Source: Merluccius polli
Lineage: Eukaryota > Chordata > Actinopteri > Gadiformes > Merlucciidae
DNA: 64,000 nt
NCBI GenBank assembly: GCA_030340625.1
Contig: JAOPHQ010005707.1
Span: forward strand, 124,001-188,000
Direction: 5' to 3'
Shown one piece after another: positions 11,479 through 21,700 of this stretch. Below the pieces are notes generated by a model. It did no database searches and was not told where the DNA came from. It worked only from the letters and a program-made list of their open reading frames with translations. Both the position numbers and the translations under genes were made by a program. Position 1 is the stretch's first letter, and each line of letters starts with the position of its first letter.

Positions 11479-11776
11479 TGTGGCGACCAGTGCGGGAGGA
11501 ATGAGACAGGAGCCCAGGGTTACATGTTTACGCAACTCCCGTGCCCCATACACCGCACGACCCCGGGAGTTGCCTTTATTTGTACACCCATACACTCACA
11601 TAGAATCACGGCACACCTGACAAACACCACTAGCACTCTCACTCACGGTCCAACCCCTACCCGAGACCCCTATAGGGTCCAACCCCTTGCGCAGGTAACC
11701 CCTTGCGCAGGTAACCCCCATAGGGTCCAACCCCTTGCGCAGGACCCCTATAGGGGGCATGGCCGTGATCGCCACA
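11479..11776 (-). repeat. LTR (5' LTR) of TRIM-like element
   Basis: 298 bp and nearly identical to 10655-10968, apart from one fewer gcgcaggtaacc unit and a few substitutions. Confidence 0.9.
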
Positions 11777-11780
11777 ATAT

Positions 11781-12665
11781 CTTCATCATCAACGTCATCG
11801 TCTGCTCTGTCTTCATTTTCTTCTTCAGACTCTACATTCTTGTCGTCTTGCTCTTCTTGCTGTGAGTGTGAGTGGGTTGCAACATGTACTGTCATTGCCT
11901 TTGCAGAAGCAGTAGCTGGTACAGGCCAGGCCTGCAGCTGCACAGCTGCACTTTCTTGTTGTACATGGCTTGTACGGGGCTTGCATCCATGACAGGCATG
12001 ATGACTTCCTCTCCTTCCTTCTCGCCTTTCTTCTTGTCCCATCCAAAGTTGGTGATGTCCACAGCTGGTGGATCAGGGCGGTCTGCTGCTTTCCAAAGCA
12101 TCACCTGTAGATGGGCACGCCGTCCATGGAGGTGTGCCTTGCGCTCGGTAGGAGGCAGTGTCTTCAGTGCTGGGGGGGTTTTGCGCTTTCGATAAATGTC
12201 ATATCTGGCGACGTTCAGAGATGCAGACTTTCTTTGGTTGTACAGAGCCAGGAAGAAACCCCTCACTGCCTCTGTGATTTGTAATTTAGTAGCTCCCTCC
12301 TCTCCGATGAAGTGAAGCAGGTCACCAGGTACTAGTCTCATGGCCTTGAGCGCGGACACCTTCCCTTTACCAACAGGATAGGAGGTGGTGTCACACCCGG
12401 AGAGAGCGTGCATAGCCAGGATGGAGCGACAGTGCTCACCCAGATTCTCTACTGTCGAATTGATGTCGAGAACAGTGCCATCCCATCTCTCCATCTGCAG
12501 GTGACATGTGATACCCACCTTCCAGCATCAGTAGACCATGAGCACAAACACATCAGTGTCGTCGCTGAGAATGTGGACAGTTTTAGCACCACGCCTGGCT
12601 GCATCCAACATGTATGAGATGAGGGAGACGTCAGCCTCATCATGAGTGACAACACTGTCTGCTCT
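11781..12665 (-). pseudogene. FEN1/XPG-like (PIN) nuclease-like gene with Cys-rich tail, mobile-element borne, broken
   Basis: Read on the minus strand from 12665, the frame shows HDEADVSLISYML, then LSDDTDVFVLMVY, a TGA stop at 12530-12528, then the same frame continues through HALSGCDTTSYPVGKGK and FFLALYNQRKS. The acidic EAD, the DDTD cluster and the GCDxT...GKGK...AL block are arranged like the metal-binding residues and helical DNA-binding loop of FEN1/XPG nucleases. Farther on, frame-shifted, comes a cysteine cluster (CSC...CTSYCFC...CCNPL) resembling a CXC/tesmin-type motif. I recall similar 'LSGCDTTS' proteins as multicopy uncharacterised proteins in fish and corals. Nuclease activity is my inference. 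The gene is cut at its 5' side by a MITE and at its 3' side by an LTR element. Confidence 0.5.
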
Positions 12666-12872
12666 GGGGGGTATTGCACAAAACTAGGATAAGGGATTAA
12701 GCCGGGATATGTTTACGGATTTAGGTTATCCTGGCTGAATTTAGCCTCAAGTCGGTTGCATGAAAGCAGCTCACACTTATCCCGGCTTATTCTCTGCGGA
12801 GAATAAATCACCATGGTGGTGATTTATTCTCCGCAGCTAGCCTGCTCCAGACCAGGCTAAAAGCCAGGCTAA

Positions 12873-12875
<3 letters not shown>
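12666..12875. mobile_element. MITE (right end not found) with perfect palindrome
   Basis: Starts GGGGTATTGCACAAAACTAG, a left end I know from abundant fish MITEs, and interrupts the nuclease-like frame. The far end merges into a TA repeat at 12876, so no right TIR could be assigned. Confidence 0.5.
12794..12836. repeat. 43-bp perfect palindrome
   Basis: Arms CTGCGGAGAATAAATCACCA (12794-12813) and its exact reverse complement (12817-12836), separated by TGG. Confidence 0.95.
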
Positions 12876-12941
<66 letters not shown>

Positions 12942-12953
12942 TGTATATATATA

Positions 12954-12997
<44 letters not shown>

Positions 12998-13010
12998 CTT
13001 TATATATATA
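12876..13010. repeat. (TA)n microsatellite, interrupted by CTG
   Basis: About 60 TA units with ctgtatatatatactg in the middle, itself a small palindrome. Confidence 0.95.
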
Positions 13011-13149
13011 ATAAGTTTAAAGTTATAATTTATTTCTAAAACAACATTCACTTAGTTAGCAAGCTAACTATGGATCTGGAGAAGAATTCACTAGGTTTTC
13101 CTATATCTAGCTAATTGCAATTGCCAACTTTTGATAGTGATTATATTAA

Positions 13150-13567
13150 AGGGGCACTTGGCAACTTTTTCAACTTAATAAACCCGTCTGGAAATCATTT
13201 GGATGGTTAAATGGTCTGTTCCGGTGTTAATGGTGACTATCCCCGCTCCCCCCAGCGCCCCCAGGTGGAAAACCAGCCTTGCAACTTTGGGACTACCGTC
13301 CCGGTAAATTGGAAATGGGAAGTAAGTTCTCGCGAGAAGCGAGAACGAGCGAGAACGAGCGAGAAACACAAACTGCTTTACGGCAATTCAACATAAACAC
13401 ACACGCCCCCCTCAATAACGGTTAATCGCGCCGGCACACGGAAAAGTCCGGCAACAAATGCACATGAGCAGCGGTAGAAAGGACCTGTAGGGGGAGCTCG
13501 TTGAGAAAACATGCGACCACAAAAGTGAAAACCAGCGAAGAAATTGCTAGAGTTGCCAAGTTCCCCT
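13150..13567. mobile_element. TTAA-flanked MITE (418 bp)
   Basis: TTAA (13146-13149) then AGGGGCACTTGGCAACT, and at the other end AGTTGCCAAGTTCCCCT followed by TTAA (13568-13571). TTAA target duplications are characteristic of piggyBac and Kolobok elements; the AGGGG start is nearer to Kolobok. No coding capacity; it contains a gagaacgagc tandem. Confidence 0.85.
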
Positions 13568-13571
13568 TTAA

Positions 13572-14189
13572 GACAACATTTAAGTATAATAAAATAGTAT
13601 AATAAAAATGCCTGTTATTGAAGAGGGAGTTACTTACAAGCCTACATGAACTGTCGAGTAACTGTTAGGCATTCAGAATGTTGAGGTAGGCTAACTTTTT
13701 TTGGTAGTCATGGTTAATGGTATTAACTGTTGATGTGTTAATTACTGTGGATTAAGTCTCTGGATTTTACTCAAAAGAACTCTACCTACCATATTTTAAC
13801 AATTTAAACCACCCCAAGAGATGGTTTAGAAGAAGGCTATCGAGATATTAGGCTATATATATATATATACACAAAAAATAATTAAATATGCACTACATAC
13901 ACACTGTAATCATGGTTATCTGCTTCTATTTGATCAACTTACTTGCATTGAGATGATATGGTCCAAATATAAAAAGCTCTGTTTTGTCCGTCTTTCCATC
14001 CAGCCAGTATTCCGCCCAACGCAGTAACCACAACGGCAATGACACAAAGTTGCACAGCCAAAAAACGCGAGCAGAACTGAAGAAATTTGAAGAAATATTA
14101 TGTCTCAACATTCACACCAATGACATTGTGCTCTCTTGAATCTGAAATGTAGGTCCAATGTATTAAGCATACGTATAAATAAACTCAAA
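13572..14189. other. interior of 5.8-kb element, nothing recognised
   Basis: AT-rich sequence between the TTAA MITE and the right inverted arm. A 61-codon minus-strand frame at 13926-14111 has no recognisable features. Confidence 0.4.
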
Positions 14190-15511
14190 ATCGACTCAAA
14201 ATTCATCAAAATCGGCCCACTGGGAGTTGAAATATGGTCACTTTTGGTTTAAACTGCCATTTTGAATTCTGAAAATGTCAGAAATGGATTCAGCATCCTC
14301 AATAACCCCCAAAACCACTCCAATATTGTCCAAATCGGCCAAGCAGTTGCTGAAATATTGCCCATATAGGCGATTATGCTAATTAATGCTAATTAATGCT
14401 AGTTAATGCTAATTACGCTAATTGCCCAACATATGCAAGTTAGCATCCGGCAGTTTCTTAGTGCTGGGGACCCATACTGTACATTTCTAACAAAAAACTT
14501 TGGTGTACTCAACATTTCCGGGTTCACAATGGGGCTCTATAGGCTGGCAAATAGACTATATAGGCTGCAGAGGAACACCTGCTCTGCCATATATCTCCTC
14601 AATCTGTGGATACAGCATCTTTGCTATTTGATAGTGAGATTGGCTTCCACTCTCTGTAGTTGATGATGAAAGATATTTCATTGCACGCAGGATCATCCTT
14701 AAAGTGGGTAATTTAGTTCTGGGAAGATGCAAGTCATCTGCAGACACTGCAGGTCCTAGACCATACAGTTGTGATGAAGCTCTTGTTTTAGAAGCCATTA
14801 CCTTCAGACTGCAGAGCTCATGACATGCACCAGTTGGATCTTGTTGAGATTGAGAGTCCTACAACCTTTGAACTGCTCCAAGCCTTTGCCTGGGAGACTC
14901 TTACTAACTCACTTAGGACCTCTCTTTCCCTGTCTCTGAGGACTCAACTCACGCAGCACAGTTTGATCTCTCAGCATACTAAGCTGTGTATTAGTATATT
15001 AGGCAATTTGATGTCAGCCAGCTTTCTAAATCTCTGCCAGCTGAGTGGTTATCATCACACTACTGATACTGTTTAATTTTTGGTTATAGTATTTTTCAGA
15101 AACACAGTGTTGAATAATATTACAGTTGATATTTTAGTGATACTGAATTACTGATGTTTCAAGCCCAACTTTTGCGAAAAAAGCACATTTTTGGTCTTTT
15201 TTGGCCAATTTCTCAGCCAATTGCAATTTTGTTTCATAGATAACTAGTTTTGCAGATAGCTGAGTACATTGTCTATTAAAACATACCCATGGCAGCTCTT
15301 TAGCCCTAAAATTGTCATGATTATTGGCAGTATGGGAAACGCTGGCGCTATTTTCAATTCATTAATATGGTAAAACTTCAGGCTGATGTTGCCACCCCTA
15401 AATATTAATATATGGCAAAAATATTTAACAGGGCACATTTTTGTATGAAAAGGAACACTTGACTAAAACTGCATTAAATTCTGAGAAAGTTGGGGAAACT
15501 GATGCACCCTA
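14190..15511. repeat. right inverted arm of the 5.8-kb element
   Basis: Reverse-complement partner of 9708-10300. Shared landmarks are the GATTTGGACAATATTGG-type block, the tandem taatgctaat motifs, the CATCCGGCAGTTTCTTA block and the terminal AACTGATGCACCCTA. Confidence 0.75.
14556..14798 (-). pseudogene. possible N-terminal exon of the same element's gene
   Basis: An 80-codon minus-strand frame starts MASKTRASSQLYGLGPAVSA, in the right inverted arm and in the same orientation as the nuclease-like fragment. It ends with a stop after PLQPI. It could be the first exon of the element's protein or a second gene. No further homology was recognised. Confidence 0.3.
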
Positions 15512-15516
15512 ATATA

Positions 15517-16733
15517 CACTCACCGGCCACTTTATTAGGTACACCTTGCTAGTACCGGGTTGGACCCCCTTTTGCCTTCAGAACTGCCTTAATCCTTCGT
15601 GGCACAGATTCAACAAGGTACTGGAAACATTCCTCAGAGAGTTTGGTCCATATTGACATGATAGCATCACGCAGTTGCTGCAGATTTGTCGGCTGCACAT
15701 CCATGATGCGAATCTCCCGTTCCACCACATCCCAAAGGTGCTCTATTGGATTGAGATCTGGTGACTGTGGAGGCCATTTGAGTACAGTGAACTCATTGTC
15801 ATGTTCAAGAAACCAGTCTGAGATGATTCGCGCTTTATGACATGGCGCGTTATCCTGCTGGAAGTAGCCATCAGAAGATGGGTACACTGTGGTCATAAAG
15901 GGATGGACATGGTCAGCAACAATACTCAGGTAGTCTGTGGCTTTGACACGATGCTCAATTGGTACTAATAAGCCCAAAGTGTGCCAGGAAAATATCCCCC
16001 ACACCATTACACCACCACCACCAGCCTGAACCGTTGATACAAGGCAGGATGGATCCATGCTTTCATGTTGTTGACGCCAAATTCTGACCCTACCATCCGA
16101 ATGTCGCAGCAGAAATCGAGACTCATCAGACCAGGCAACGTTTTTCCAATCTTCGATTGTCCAATTTTGGTGAGCCTGTGCGAATTGTAGCCTCAGTTTC
16201 CTGTTCTTAGCTGACAGGAGTGGCACCCGGTGTGGTCTTCTGCTGCTGTAGCCCATCCGCCTCAAGGTTCGACGTGTTGTGCGTTCAGAGATGCTCTTCT
16301 GCATACCTCTGTTGTAACGAGTGGTTATTTGAGTTACAGTTGCCTTTCTATCAGCTCGAACCAGTCTGGCCATTCTCCTCTGACCTCTAGCATCAACAAG
16401 GCATTTGCGCCCACAGAACTGCCGCTCACTGGATATTTTCTCTTTTTCGGACCATTCTCTGTAAACCCTAGAGATGGTTGTGCGTGAAAATCCCAGTAGA
16501 TCAGCAGTCTCTGAAATACTCAGACCAGCCCGTCTGGCACCAACAACCATGCCACGTTCAAAGTCACTTAAATCACCTTTCTTCCCCATTCTGATGCTCG
16601 GTTTGAACTGCAGCAGATCGTCCTGACCATGTCTACATGCCTAAATGCATTGAGTTGCTGCCATGTGATTGGCTGATTAGAAATTTGCGTTAACGAGCAG
16701 TTGGACAGGTGTACCTAATAAAGTGGCCGGTGA

Positions 16734-16736
<3 letters not shown>
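15517..16736 (-). mobile_element. Tc1/mariner element, apparently complete
   Basis: Ends CACTCACCGGCCACTTTATT... and ...AATAAAGTGGCCGGTGAGTG form TIRs of about 29 bp and are flanked by TA on both sides (15515-15516 and 16737-16738). At 1220 bp with a single uninterrupted transposase gene it has everything a Tc1-type element needs. It landed five bases from the right end of the 5.8-kb inverted-repeat element. Confidence 0.97.
15549..16589 (-). CDS. Tc1/mariner transposase, DD36E spacing
   Basis: 346 residues, a normal length for the family. The N-terminus has a helix-turn-helix region (about residues 8-46) and a basic second HTH (70-120). The DDE catalytic domain shows WSDESRF (D155), QQDNAPCH (D246) and SPDLNPIEHLW (E283). 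The last two catalytic residues have 36 residues between them, not the 34 of classical Tc1, which matches the DD36E ('Incomer') group. A Gly-rich GGGGVMVWG box is present. No stop or frameshift. The enzyme would act in the nucleus, binding the TIRs and cutting and pasting the element into TA sites. Activity is not shown, only intactness. Confidence 0.95.
   Translation of the reverse strand: MGKKGDLSDFERGMVVGARRAGLSISETADLLGFSRTTISRVYREWSEKEKISSERQFCGRKCLVDARGQRRMARLVRADRKATVTQITTRYNRGMQKSISERTTRRTLRRMGYSSRRPHRVPLLSAKNRKLRLQFAQAHQNWTIEDWKNVAWSDESRFLLRHSDGRVRIWRQQHESMDPSCLVSTVQAGGGGVMVWGIFSWHTLGLLVPIEHRVKATDYLSIVADHVHPFMTTVYPSSDGYFQQDNAPCHKARIISDWFLEHDNEFTVLKWPPQSPDLNPIEHLWDVVEREIRIMDVQPTNLQQLRDAIMSIWTKLSEECFQYLVESVPRRIKAVLKAKGGPTRY

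Positions 16737-16785
<49 letters not shown>
16737..16785. repeat. (TA)n microsatellite
   Basis: TA run adjoining the Tc1 right TIR. Confidence 0.95.
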
Positions 16786-16791
<6 letters not shown>

Positions 16792-16861
16792 ACATGGCAT
16801 ATAAATAGTATAAATAAATAGCAAGCTGTGCAATAGTCCGTTGGCTGGGAGGTAGTAGTGT

Positions 16862-16864
<3 letters not shown>

Positions 16865-16936
<72 letters not shown>
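16865..16936. repeat. (TG)n microsatellite
   Basis: About 35 TG units followed by a degenerate GTGCGCGTGCGTGGG stretch. Confidence 0.97.
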
Positions 16937-16939
<3 letters not shown>

Positions 16940-16985
16940 CGCGTGCGTGGGTATGGGTGTGTGGGCGTGTGCGCGCACAGGGGGG

Positions 16986-17500
16986 GAATCATGAGCCCTG
17001 CAGCAGTCTTTTCACAGCTGTGGGGAAGAAGCTGCTCTGGTGACTCTGAGTCTACCAGAGGGGAGGCTGGAGAAGAGAAAGTGTCCTGGGTGGGCAGGGT
17101 TGTCCCGGATCTTTGTGGCCCTTCAGAGGAGAAGGTTGGAATGAATCTCTTCCAGGCGTGGGAGCGGGGAACCGATGATCCACTGTGCAGTCTTGATGAC
17201 CCGCTGCAGTTGTTTCTTCTCGGATGCGGTGCAGCTGGCATACCACACCGTACATCCGTAGGTCAACACACTCTGTATTGTGCAGTGGTAAAAGTTTTTG
17301 AGCAGAGGTGGAGGGAGTTTGTTCCTCCTCAGCGTTCTCAGAAAGAAAAGACGTTGCTGGGCCTTTTTAATAATGTGGGTGGTGTTCACAGTCCAGCTCA
17401 GGTCCTCTGAGATGTGCAGGCCGAGAAACTTGAAGCTTCTGACCCGCTCCACTTCGTCCCTGTTGATGTTTAGGCCTGAGTGCAGTGTGGTCCTTGGCTT
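16986..17500 (-). pseudogene. LINE reverse transcriptase C-terminal fragment (CR1/L2-group)
   Basis: The minus-strand frame reads SFKFLGLHISEDLSWTVNT, KKAQQRLFFLRTLRRN and NFYHCTIQSVLTYGCTVWY, the conserved C-terminal part of a CR1/L2-group reverse transcriptase ORF. The 5' side is replaced by a GAA/TTC microsatellite. The reading frame breaks near 17120 and 3' UTR-like sequence follows to 16986, which is shared with 8846-8930. Confidence 0.85.
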
Positions 17501-17544
17501 GAAGAAGAAGAAGAAGAAGAAGAAGAAGAAGAAGAAGAAGAAGA
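17501..17544. repeat. (GAA)n microsatellite
   Basis: About 14 GAA units abutting the LINE fragment. Confidence 0.97.
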
Positions 17545-18575
17545 GCATGAGTAGTAGAGTTTTGTTGTATGAAGTACATAAACTTTCACTTATTTCACTT
17601 CAGCAGCCCACCAAAATCTGTTTCTCAACGAATTTTTGGCAACAAATAAGCGATCCAGTTGCTGAAACTTCATCCATTACATCGAAAAGGCCTAATTTAA
17701 AGGTTTGTTTCGACTTTCATAAGGTTGCATATGACTGCTAGCCTGTTAACTTACTTTCATTTCCCATAGCAGTTAGCACTAACATTAGCTTGCACGTTAC
17801 TACTACTACTAATAGGACAGGATGAATGAAGTACTGTTTTTGTCTTGTAGAGCATGGCAAGAGCAGTGGGTGAGAGACAACCTCCACCTGCTGAAGGGTA
17901 AGTACATGAACCTCCCGATATCATGTTGGGATCAAGACTTCAAAAGGAATTTGAAGAAAAACTGCTTGAAGCACAAGATGAACAACATCAGGAATTCGTG
18001 GAGGATTTTTTGTTCGAGTTTGAACATCAAGATGACTAATTTGTTCATGTCTGAAGTCAGAGACACTCTTGACAGTCCCGCGTGTGCAAGCTTTAGGGTT
18101 TCAGTGTCTGTGAAAGATTAACCTGTTATGTAATGGTATAATAAAATTGTTGGAACCATTAGGCTACCTACTGTGTTGTGAATGCTTTCTCTTAAGGTGT
18201 GCTTGGACCCCTACAATCATCGCATGCAGCTACACTGGAATTTGTAATTGTTTAATCTGATAGGTTTTACATAACTGGAGTGATAATTATTAATGTAATG
18301 GAAGTTTGTTAAGCTTCAGAGCTCATACTTATCCCCTGTAGGTTGGAATGATTGAAAAGTCACTCATACAAATGAATATATTAGTGATACGAATACATTT
18401 GTTTTGCGCATCAATAATTATTTATAATTATTTATAATAATATTTCTGTATTTTAATATTTGTAATATATATTACAGTATACAGTATATAGTCTTCATAT
18501 ATGTATAATTAGATTTCTAATATATCGTTTTCATATAATTAGATTTTGTGAACTACGACTTGGCAATTGACTTCT
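17545..18575. other. unassigned stretch with an exon-like frame
   Basis: On the plus strand ATGGCAAGAGCAGTGGGTG (17854 on) encodes MARAVGERQPPPAEG and runs straight into GTAAGTAC, a good donor. About 35 nt later another frame reads KEFEEKLLEAQDEQHQEF and ends FEHQDD-stop near 18037. AATAAA occurs at 18141. This could be a tiny spliced transposon or host gene, but no family was recognised. Confidence 0.25.
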
Positions 18576-18710
18576 GAAAGAAAAGCAAATACATCCTCTG
18601 ACTAACAGGGGGCAGTAATACCTTCATGAGGGGTCTAAGTCTGAATCGCTGCAATACATCCTCCAACCAGCTGGGGTTGATAATACCTGCATGAGAGGGG
18701 TCTGAAGTGC

Positions 18711-21700
18711 AATGCTCACAGCACTCTGTGGGGGGATAAAAATGATGCAAATGGTGGCATTGTGGAAGAGTTTCTGGACGAGGTGGGGCTTGTATGTTTA
18801 AATGATGGCTCGCACACACGAATAGACGTAGCAAATGGAACTGGTTCTGCTATTGACCTCACAATAGTCTCTCAAAATTTAGCAGCCAGGTGCAACTGGG
18901 AGGTACTGGACAGCACAGTGGGTAGTGATCACTTTCCAATAGTAGTTGTGCTTGAGGTAGAAGTAATACGAGAACAGGTGGTGAGGAAAGGGAAATGGAA
19001 GTTAAGGGAAGCAGACTGGGAAACCTTCTCAGAGTCTAGTGAGCGCAACCTAATGAATATTATAGCCGGGGGTTGTGTTGAGAGCATGTGTTGGGATGTC
19101 ACCAATGGTGTAATCAGGGCAGCCGAGAGTGCTATCCCTAAAAATGGGCCAGGTAGTGCAAGGAAGATAGTGCCTTGGTGGTCCAAGGAGTGCAAGAAGG
19201 CTATCAAGGAGCGCAACAAAGCGTTTAGAATTTTAAAGAAAACATTGAACTTTGAGACTTTAATAAAGTACAAGCAAAGTCAAGCGGTAGTGAGGTCTAC
19301 AGTTAAAAAAGCTAAGAGAGAGTACTGGAAAGCATTTTGCGAAACATTAGACAGAACTACCCCAATAGGGAAGGTATGGGGAATGATTAAAAAAATGAGA
19401 GGCATTAGGAGAGAGCTGGAATATCCAATAATGATGGTAGAGGGCAGAGCTATTATAGGCAGTAAGGATAAGGCAGAGGCCATTGCTAAAACACTTGTAC
19501 AGGTGCACAGTTCAGGGAATCTTACTCCCATTGAGGCAAGAGGAAGAGAAATCACAATAGATCGCTACAGGCATATGTTAGAGGAGGAGATGGGGGAGGA
19601 GGATGCTCTAAATACGCCCTTTGACCTGAGTGAGCTGAATAGGGCGTTAAAGAAAGTGGGTAGGTCCACCCCAGGAAGGGATGGGATCTGCTACATTATG
19701 TTGGAGAAGTTGACTGATAAGGGGAAAGAGGTGGTGTTGGGTTTAATCAATAAGGTGTGGGTGGAGGGAGTTATTCCAACTGAATGGAAGCTGTCTGTAA
19801 TAATCCCTATTAGGAAGCCTGGGAAAGATGCAAAGATGCCATCAAATTATAGACCTATAGCGCTGACCTCACAGTTGGGTAAAATAATGGAAAGAATGGT
19901 GAATGACAGGTTAGTCTACTGGTTAGAAACAAGAAATATTTTGCACAGCTACCAGAGTGGATTTAGGCAGAAAAGGGGCACCATGGACCCAGTAGTGGCC
20001 TTAGAAGACTCTATAAGGAAAGGCCAAGTTAACAAGGAGACAGTACTGACGGTATTCTTCGATATAGAGAAGGCGTATGATATGGTCTGGAGAGAGGGAC
20101 TCCTAATTAAACTCAGGCAGATGGGTATAAAGGGTAGAATGTTTCAGTGGGTCAAGGATTTCCTATCAGGCAGGAGAATCACGGTCAAAATTAATGAAGA
20201 GCTCAGCAGTGAATATACAGTGGAAAACGGCACTCCGCAAGGAAGCATTATCAGCCCGATATTGTTCCTGATCATGATTAATGATGTCTTTAAAGAGGTG
20301 CAGGAATCTGTCCATGTTGCTTTGTTTGCAGATGATGGTGCAATGTGGATGAGGGGGAGAAATGTTGACTTCATTGTGCGTAAAATGCAGCAGGCAGTAG
20401 ACCATGTCCAAGCGTGGGCCCTTGAATGGGGATTTAGGATATCCATTGACAAAACTAAAACCTTGTTTTTTACCAGAAGGAACATTCCCATGGGTTTGAA
20501 GCTGAAGTTATCAGGCGCTGAGCTAGAGAGAGTAAACTGTTTTAAATATCTAGGCCTGTGGTTTGATAAGAGGTTAACCTGGTCTGTTCACATGCAAAAA
20601 ATGATTGAGAAATGCCAAAAGGTACTGAATGTCATGCGCTGTCTGAAAGGGGTGGACTGGGGAGCCAACAGGTCAGCGTTGAGAACGATATATATCAGCC
20701 TTATTAGGTCTGTATTTGATTATGGATGTGTGGCTTACAGATCTGCTTCTAAGACGCTCCTGGCAAAACTGGATGTTATTCAGCATAAAGCATTAAGACT
20801 GTGTTGTGGAGCAATGAAGTCGACTCCTGCTAATGCTTTACAGGTAGAGATGGGGGAAATGCCACTGCATATAAGGAGAGATCAGCTGGCCTTGGTATAT
20901 TGGGCTAACCTCAGAGGGCAAAGGGAAGGCCACATCAGTCTACCTGTGTTAACCCACTGCCAGGAGAACGATAAAACAGGTAGAAGCTTTGGGTGGGTGG
21001 TTCCTCAAAAGGCAGAGGCCCTGGGCCTACAGGCACTTACTCTGTGTCCAGCTGTCACATACCCAGTTGTTCCACCATGGCTGTTAAAGGAGCCTGTAAT
21101 AGATTTAGTGCTTTTAGAGTTGAAGAAGCAGGAGGAGTTCAGCAAAGAAATGGTGGAGGGCCATATCAGAGCTCAGTACAAGGATAAAATTGTATTTTTT
21201 ACGGACGCTTCAAAGTCACCCGATGGGAAAGTGGGTGTGGCATTTGTAGTACCAGAGCTTAAGATGTGCAGAAAAGAAAGGCTGAGCAATGATCTTGCAG
21301 TATACACCGCAGAATTAGTAGCCATCCTCACAGCTCTGACCTGGATAGAGGGGAATAGACCAAGGAGTGGAGTGCTAATTGCCTCAGACTCTGCTTCTGC
21401 ACTGATGAGTATCCAGAGTACCATATCAGAGTCCAGACAGGATATTGTTTTAGAAATTGCACAGCTGGTAAATGGAATTATAAGCTCAGGCACCGATATC
21501 AGCTTCCTATGGGTACCAGCACACTTTGGGATACGAGGGAACGAGTTGGCTGATAAGTATGCAAAGAAAGCATGTGTGACCCCTGAGGTCACCTTAGAAG
21601 TAGCCCATAGCAAGTCAGAGATTAAATCACTTGTCAAGACAAAGTCCAGGGAGATCTGGCAGAGTGAGTGGAGTGGTGCAGCTACTGGGAGAAAGTACTT

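Larger units (their letters stand above)
10655..11776 (-). mobile_element. small non-autonomous LTR retrotransposon (TRIM-like), tRNA-Leu primed
   Basis: Two LTRs (10655-10968 and 11479-11776) start TGTGGCGA and end CGCCACA on the plus strand and share nearly all their sequence. They are flanked by ATAT on both sides (10651-10654 and 11777-11780). On the minus strand the 5' LTR is followed by TGGTGTCAGAAGTGGGATC, which fits the 3' end of tRNA-Leu. A polypurine stretch CAGGGGGGAGCTG precedes the 3' LTR. Only about 510 bp of GC-rich internal DNA remains, with a gag-like scrap (TQLALALEGTAVQVL). It must have been mobilised by a related autonomous element. Confidence 0.88.
9708..15511. mobile_element. 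5.8-kb DNA element with long inverted terminal repeats
   Basis: The left end TAGGGTGCATCAGTT is mirrored by AACTGATGCACCCTA at 15497-15511. The inversion is long: the block around 10030-10300 (GGGTCCCCAGCATTAAGAAA... through ...GATGAATTTTGAGTC) reappears reversed at 14190-14500. Flanks are AT-rich (atat on each side), so the target duplication is ambiguous. Inside are minus-strand gene fragments (11780-12663 and 14556-14798), a small LTR element (10655-11776), a MITE with a perfect palindrome and a TTAA-flanked MITE. It is a class II element in architecture; I cannot place its superfamily. Confidence 0.7.

Noticed and set aside
20144..20491. Minus-strand frames inside the Nimb LINE
   Set aside because: Shadows of the LINE coding strand, as are those at 18929-19555 and 21173-21958.
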